Below, piece by piece: positions 5,606-8,843 of a stretch of DNA of 8,843 bases. Each line of letters opens with the position of its first letter. Positions within the stretch are counted from its first letter, which is position 1. The DNA comes from UBA3076 sp964646435. GTDB taxonomy: Bacteria; Desulfobacterota; Dissulfuribacteria; Dissulfuribacterales; UBA3076. The DNA lies in the NCBI GenBank assembly GCA_964646435.1, contig CAZYEJ010000063.1:1-8843 (forward strand), read 5' to 3'. The notes below the pieces were generated by a model. The model was not told the origin of the DNA. It saw only the letters and a list, made by a program, of their open reading frames with translations, and ran no database searches. Position numbers and translations under genes: made by a program.

Positions 5606-7396
5606 TTAGTCACTTTTCTTCCAGCCGGGTTTCAAATACAGCTCAGCCAACTGAGCCATACTCACATTTGCAGGGGCATTGGTCAAGAGACACTGGGCCT
5701 TCTGGGTCTTTGGAAAGGCCATGACATCCCTTATAGTATCTTTTCCTGCCATGAGCATTACCAGACGGTCCAGGCCAAAAGCAATACCTCCGTGAGGCGG
5801 CGCCCCATATGACAGGGCATCAAGAAGGAAGCCAAATTTGTCCCTGGCATCTTCTTCGGAGATTGATAGAGCCCTGAAGACGGCTTCCTGAACAGAAGTC
5901 TGATGAATACGAATACTGCCTCCACCTATCTCAATTCCATTAAGAACCAGATCATAGGCCCTGGACCTCACGTTCGCAGGGTCGCTGGATAACAATTCCA
6001 TATCCTCGGTCCTGGGGGAAGTAAATGGATGGTGCAGGGCCACAAACCTTTCCTCATCTTCATCATATTCTAACAGAGGAAACTCAGTAATCCATATAAA
6101 ATTAAATTTTCCTTCAGGAACAAGATTCCGGCGCCTGGCAAGCTCCACCCTGAGTTCTCCCAAGACCCTGCATACCGTGGCCTTTTGATCCGCCCCAAAG
6201 AACATTATATCTCCCGGAACCGCATCTAACTGCTGTACTATTGCTATTTTCTCTTCCTCAGAGAAAAATTTTGCTATGGGTGACTGCCAGGAGGCGTCTT
6301 CCTTTATTTTTACCCAGGCAAGTCCCTTGGCCCCGAAACCTATTGCAAACTCAGTAAGATCATCCAGGTCTTTCCTGGAAAGATCCACCATGCCTTTTGC
6401 ATTTATGGCCTTTACCACACCGTTGGCAGAAACCACCTTCTGAAAGACCTTCAGCCCGCATCCGGCGGCAATGTCCGATATATCGCAGAGCTCCAGGCCA
6501 AAGCGCGTATCCGGGCGATCGGTCCCGAAACGATCCAGTGCCTCATGAAAGGTCAACCTCCGAAACGGTGTCTTAATGTCCTTGCCCAGGGTCTCCTTAA
6601 ACAGAAAGCACATCAGGCCCTCTATCAGGTCAATAATGTCGTCTTCATCAATAAAGGACATCTCCATATCCAGTTGTGTAAACTCAGGCTGACGATCAGC
6701 CCTCAGGTCCTCGTCCCTGAAACACTTGACTATCTGATAATAACGATCAAGGCCCGAGATCATAAGGATTTGTTTATAGAGTTGGGGAGACTGTGGCAGG
6801 GCATAAAAGCGACCCGGATTAACCCTGCTGGGCACAAGGTAGTCCCTGGCACCCTCAGGGGTACTTCTTGTCAGCATAGGGGTCTCGATTTCTAGAAATT
6901 CCCTGCTGTTCAAATAGGACCTCATGGCCTGACAGACCCTGTGCCGCAGGCATATGCTCTCAACCATGTGGGGTCTTCTAAGGTCCAGATAACGGTATTT
7001 TAGCCTCAGGTTCTCAGACACTTCCCCTTCCTCATCAAGGGAAAATGCAGGGGTCTTGGAGGTGTTCAAAATGCGCAGATCACGGCATGCGACTTCTATC
7101 ATGCCGGTCTTTATCTTTGGATTCGCCATGCCCTCGGGTCTTCTGCGGACCAGGCCTTTTACTGCAATCACATACTCACTTCTGAGACTGTGGGCCTTTT
7201 GATGTGAATCAGCGTGTACCTCAGGTGCAAATACCACCTGGGTGATCCCTTTGCGATCGCGAAGGTCTATAAAAATAAGCCCCCCATGATCCCGCCGTCT
7301 GAGCACCCATCCCATCAGGACCACGTCCTGGTCCAGGTCCGTCTCTGTAATACTATAACAATCATGGGTACGCTTCAGCCCATCCATTAAATCCAT
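5606..7396 (-). CDS. aspS: Aspartyl-tRNA synthetase, probably non-discriminating
   Basis: This 596-residue class II enzyme charges tRNA with aspartate in the cytosol; the length is normal for bacterial AspRS. The order of parts is an N-terminal OB-fold anticodon-binding domain (about 1-110, GWVLRRRDHGGLIFIDLRDR) and a catalytic core with QSPQLYKQ (202-209). Motif 2 follows (CFRDEDLRADRQPEF, 225-239), then a GAD insertion domain (about 295-420) and motif 3 (GIAFGLDRL, 537-545). H37 and G89 fall at the two positions that mark tRNA-non-discriminating AspRS (H31 and G82 in Pseudomonas aeruginosa), so it may also make Asp-tRNA(Asn) for a GatCAB amidotransferase; that is inference. The first ATG is chosen because AGAGGT (7404-7409) lies seven bases upstream. 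A second Met three codons later would be too far from that site. It follows hisS after about 115 bp, a common pairing. Confidence 0.97.
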   Translation of the reverse strand: MDLMDGLKRTHDCYSITETDLDQDVVLMGWVLRRRDHGGLIFIDLRDRKGITQVVFAPEVHADSHQKAHSLRSEYVIAVKGLVRRRPEGMANPKIKTGMIEVACRDLRILNTSKTPAFSLDEEGEVSENLRLKYRYLDLRRPHMVESICLRHRVCQAMRSYLNSREFLEIETPMLTRSTPEGARDYLVPSRVNPGRFYALPQSPQLYKQILMISGLDRYYQIVKCFRDEDLRADRQPEFTQLDMEMSFIDEDDIIDLIEGLMCFLFKETLGKDIKTPFRRLTFHEALDRFGTDRPDTRFGLELCDISDIAAGCGLKVFQKVVSANGVVKAINAKGMVDLSRKDLDDLTEFAIGFGAKGLAWVKIKEDASWQSPIAKFFSEEEKIAIVQQLDAVPGDIMFFGADQKATVCRVLGELRVELARRRNLVPEGKFNFIWITEFPLLEYDEDEERFVALHHPFTSPRTEDMELLSSDPANVRSRAYDLVLNGIEIGGGSIRIHQTSVQEAVFRALSISEEDARDKFGFLLDALSYGAPPHGGIAFGLDRLVMLMAGKDTIRDVMAFPKTQKAQCLLTNAPANVSMAQLAELYLKPGWKKSD

Positions 7397-7458
7397 TCAA
7401 TTTACCTCTTTAAGGTTAGGAATGTACAATAAATCTCCTGTTCCTTACTTCCTTTTTT

Positions 7459-7490
7459 AATTCAAAATTTAGAATTCAAAATTCAAAATT
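7459..7490. repeat. AT-rich 8-bp tandem repeat in the hisS-aspS gap
   Basis: The core aattcaaaattcaaaatt (7473-7490) is two and a half copies of aattcaaa. A third, slightly diverged copy lies at 7459-7470. It sits directly after the hisS terminator-like hairpin and before the aspS ribosome site. It has the same 8-bp period as the repeat at 3505-3544 but a different unit, suggesting a genome-wide class of short tandem repeats. Confidence 0.75.
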
Positions 7491-7519
7491 GTGTCTGAAC
7501 AGCCTTTTCGTTCAGACAC
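7491..7519 (-). terminator. Hairpin overlapping the hisS stop codon, probable terminator or attenuator
   Basis: A perfect 10-bp inverted repeat (gtgtctgaac/gttcagacac) with a 9-nt loop includes the hisS TGA (7512-7514) and the codons just before it. On the minus strand it is followed by AATTTTGAATTTTG, a broken U-rich tract. The stem strength suggests intrinsic termination or mRNA 3'-end protection; the imperfect U tract suggests partial read-through into aspS. Confidence 0.6.
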
Positions 7520-8765
7520 TAACCAGCCTCTCCACTGCTGAAATCACATCATCAACAGGTACCTCATGCTGATCGCGGGTCATCATATCTCTGAGCACCA
7601 CTTGTTTTTTATCGAGTTCGTCTTCTCCCACTATGAGCACATAACAGGCCCCTGCCCTACCGGCCTGCTTCATCTGGGCCTTAAGGCCCTTTTCCTCGTA
7701 TGACATCTGCACAGCCAGCCCTTGACGGCGCCAGTGTTTTATCCAGGGCATAACTTCTTTTCTGGCCCTGGGACCCAGAGCTGCTATAAACAGATCAATA
7801 GATGGTCCCTTCTTATCCTTTTCAAGGAGCAGCAACAACCGGTCAACCCCGACTGCCATCCCGACTCCAGGAAGATCAGGTCCGCCCATGGCCTTTAAAA
7901 GGCCGTCATATCTGCCTCCTGCAGCCACTGTGCTCTGGGCACCCAGATCAGGAGAGACTATCTCAAAGGTGGTCATCACATAGTAATCAAGACCCCTTAC
8001 CAGGTAAGGATTTATGACAAATGGTATGCCCAGGGTCTTAAGAAAGGCCAACACCTTCTCCATGTGGTCTGCACACTCAGTACATAGATACTCCCTATTC
8101 AGGGGTGCCTTGGCCATAATTTTTTTGCAGGCTTCGTTCTTACAATCAAAGGCCCTTAGAGGATTTATTTTGCTCCTTCTTTGGCAGTCAGGGCAGAGAT
8201 CCTGAAATACACCCTCAAGATATTCCTTCAGATCATTCCTATACATAGGCCTGCATGCAGGGCAACCCAAAAAATTGATTTCCAGACGCAGATCCTTGAG
8301 TCCAAGTTGCTCCAGAATATCCCATGCCATCCAGATAACCTCAGTATCTGAAAAAGGGGCCTTTGTTCCAATCACTTCCACATTTATCTGATAAAATTGA
8401 CGGAGCCTGCCTTTTTGGGGCCGTTCATGCCTGAACATGGGTCCTGTTGTAAACAGCTTTAACACCGGAGACCGGGCAAAAAGTTTATGCTCGTTCACCG
8501 CCCTTACAAGACCCGCTGTTGCCTCAGGCCTGAGGGTCAAAGAATCACCGCTCCTGTCGATGAATGTGTACATTTCTTTTTCAACGATATCAGTAAGTTC
8601 GCCAATACTCCGAGCAAAAACCTCGGTCTTTTCCAACAAAGGAATCCGTATCTCTTTTAGACCGAAGGCATTGAAAACACCGCGGGCAATGGATTCAACT
8701 CGATGCCGGAGCTCGATCTCATCAGGCAATACGTCCTTAAATCCGCGAACAGCTCTTATAGACAC
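7512..8765 (-). CDS. hisS: Histidyl-tRNA synthetase
   Basis: This class II synthetase attaches histidine to tRNA(His) in the cytosol. From the chosen start the product has 417 residues, the family norm. Visible landmarks are the N-terminal IRAVRGFKDVLP, TLRPEATAGLVRA (about 77-89), motif 2 (FRHERPQKGRLRQFYQ, about 111-126), the histidine-binding LVRGLDYY (about 255-262), AAGGRYDGL (about 281-289) and motif 3 (GVGMAVGVDRL, about 300-310). An anticodon-binding domain forms the last ~90 residues. The insertion domain has eight cysteines as four pairs (CPAC, CPDC, CKNEAC, CTEC), a zinc-site pattern found in many bacterial HisRS. The GTG at 8765 is preferred because AGGAG (8772-8776) lies six bases upstream and homologues begin near this point. 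The frame stays open to the window edge, and a GTG at 8828 would add 21 residues with no ribosome site. Confidence 0.95.
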   Translation of the reverse strand: MSIRAVRGFKDVLPDEIELRHRVESIARGVFNAFGLKEIRIPLLEKTEVFARSIGELTDIVEKEMYTFIDRSGDSLTLRPEATAGLVRAVNEHKLFARSPVLKLFTTGPMFRHERPQKGRLRQFYQINVEVIGTKAPFSDTEVIWMAWDILEQLGLKDLRLEINFLGCPACRPMYRNDLKEYLEGVFQDLCPDCQRRSKINPLRAFDCKNEACKKIMAKAPLNREYLCTECADHMEKVLAFLKTLGIPFVINPYLVRGLDYYVMTTFEIVSPDLGAQSTVAAGGRYDGLLKAMGGPDLPGVGMAVGVDRLLLLLEKDKKGPSIDLFIAALGPRARKEVMPWIKHWRRQGLAVQMSYEEKGLKAQMKQAGRAGACYVLIVGEDELDKKQVVLRDMMTRDQHEVPVDDVISAVERLVSV

Positions 8766-8771
8766 TTCCGG

Positions 8772-8776
8772 CTCCT
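8772..8776 (-). promoter_or_regulatory. Ribosome binding site deciding the hisS start
   Basis: AGGAG on the minus strand lies six bases before the GTG at 8763-8765. No comparable site precedes the upstream GTG at 8826-8828, which favours the shorter 417-residue product. Confidence 0.7.
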
Positions 8777-8843
8777 GTTTTGGGAGTGAGCGTTCACAGG
8801 GCACCGCATCTGCTTTGTTGTCGGGCACTTGAAGTACAGGAAG

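Noticed and set aside
8757..8843. End of another minus-strand gene overlapping the hisS start (frame closing at TAA near 8757)
   Set aside because: Only about 28 codons are visible and the peptide has no recognisable features, so it cannot be told from chance.

Overview
The window looks like a chromosomal piece of an anaerobic delta-proteobacterial (Desulfobacterota-like) genome. This is inferred from the protein style: a Re-citrate-synthase-like metallolyase, a B12-binding-type radical SAM protein, and an AspRS with residues of the non-discriminating type. Moderate GC and 8-bp tandem repeats of a kind I associate with environmental delta-proteobacterial genomes also fit. No rRNA or tRNA gene, CRISPR array, or complete insertion sequence is visible.

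The right-hand part (about 1987-8765) is a dense block of four genes, all on the minus strand. In transcription order they are hisS (histidyl-tRNA synthetase), aspS (aspartyl-tRNA synthetase), a 609-residue DRE-TIM metallolyase of the LeuA/homocitrate/Re-citrate synthase type, and a 583-residue radical SAM protein. A hairpin sits on the hisS stop codon. The 78-bp gap before the metallolyase gene may hold a promoter. The radical SAM gene overlaps the metallolyase gene by 41 bp, so these two are probably co-transcribed. The metallolyase is the most unusual protein: its C-terminal ~130 residues read as a Cache/PDC small-molecule sensor domain rather than the usual LeuA regulatory domain.

The left-hand part (1 to about 1950) is accessory DNA on the plus strand. 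It contains one clear integron gene cassette (138-748). The cassette carries a small antitoxin gene and a RelE/ParE-type toxin gene overlapping by ATGA, and it ends in a textbook 134-bp attC site (622-755). A second cassette start follows, with only a 27-codon ORF. After it come about 550 bp of GC-rich, hairpin-rich, apparently non-coding DNA with direct repeats, one of which recurs at the very start of the window. No integrase gene is present, so this is either part of a larger chromosomal integron or an integrase-less attC cluster. The accessory stretch runs into a 5'-truncated BASS-family transporter fragment that ends convergently with the radical SAM gene.

The likely picture is a conserved housekeeping and metabolic gene block bordering a decaying, recombination-prone region that has captured a toxin-antitoxin cassette.
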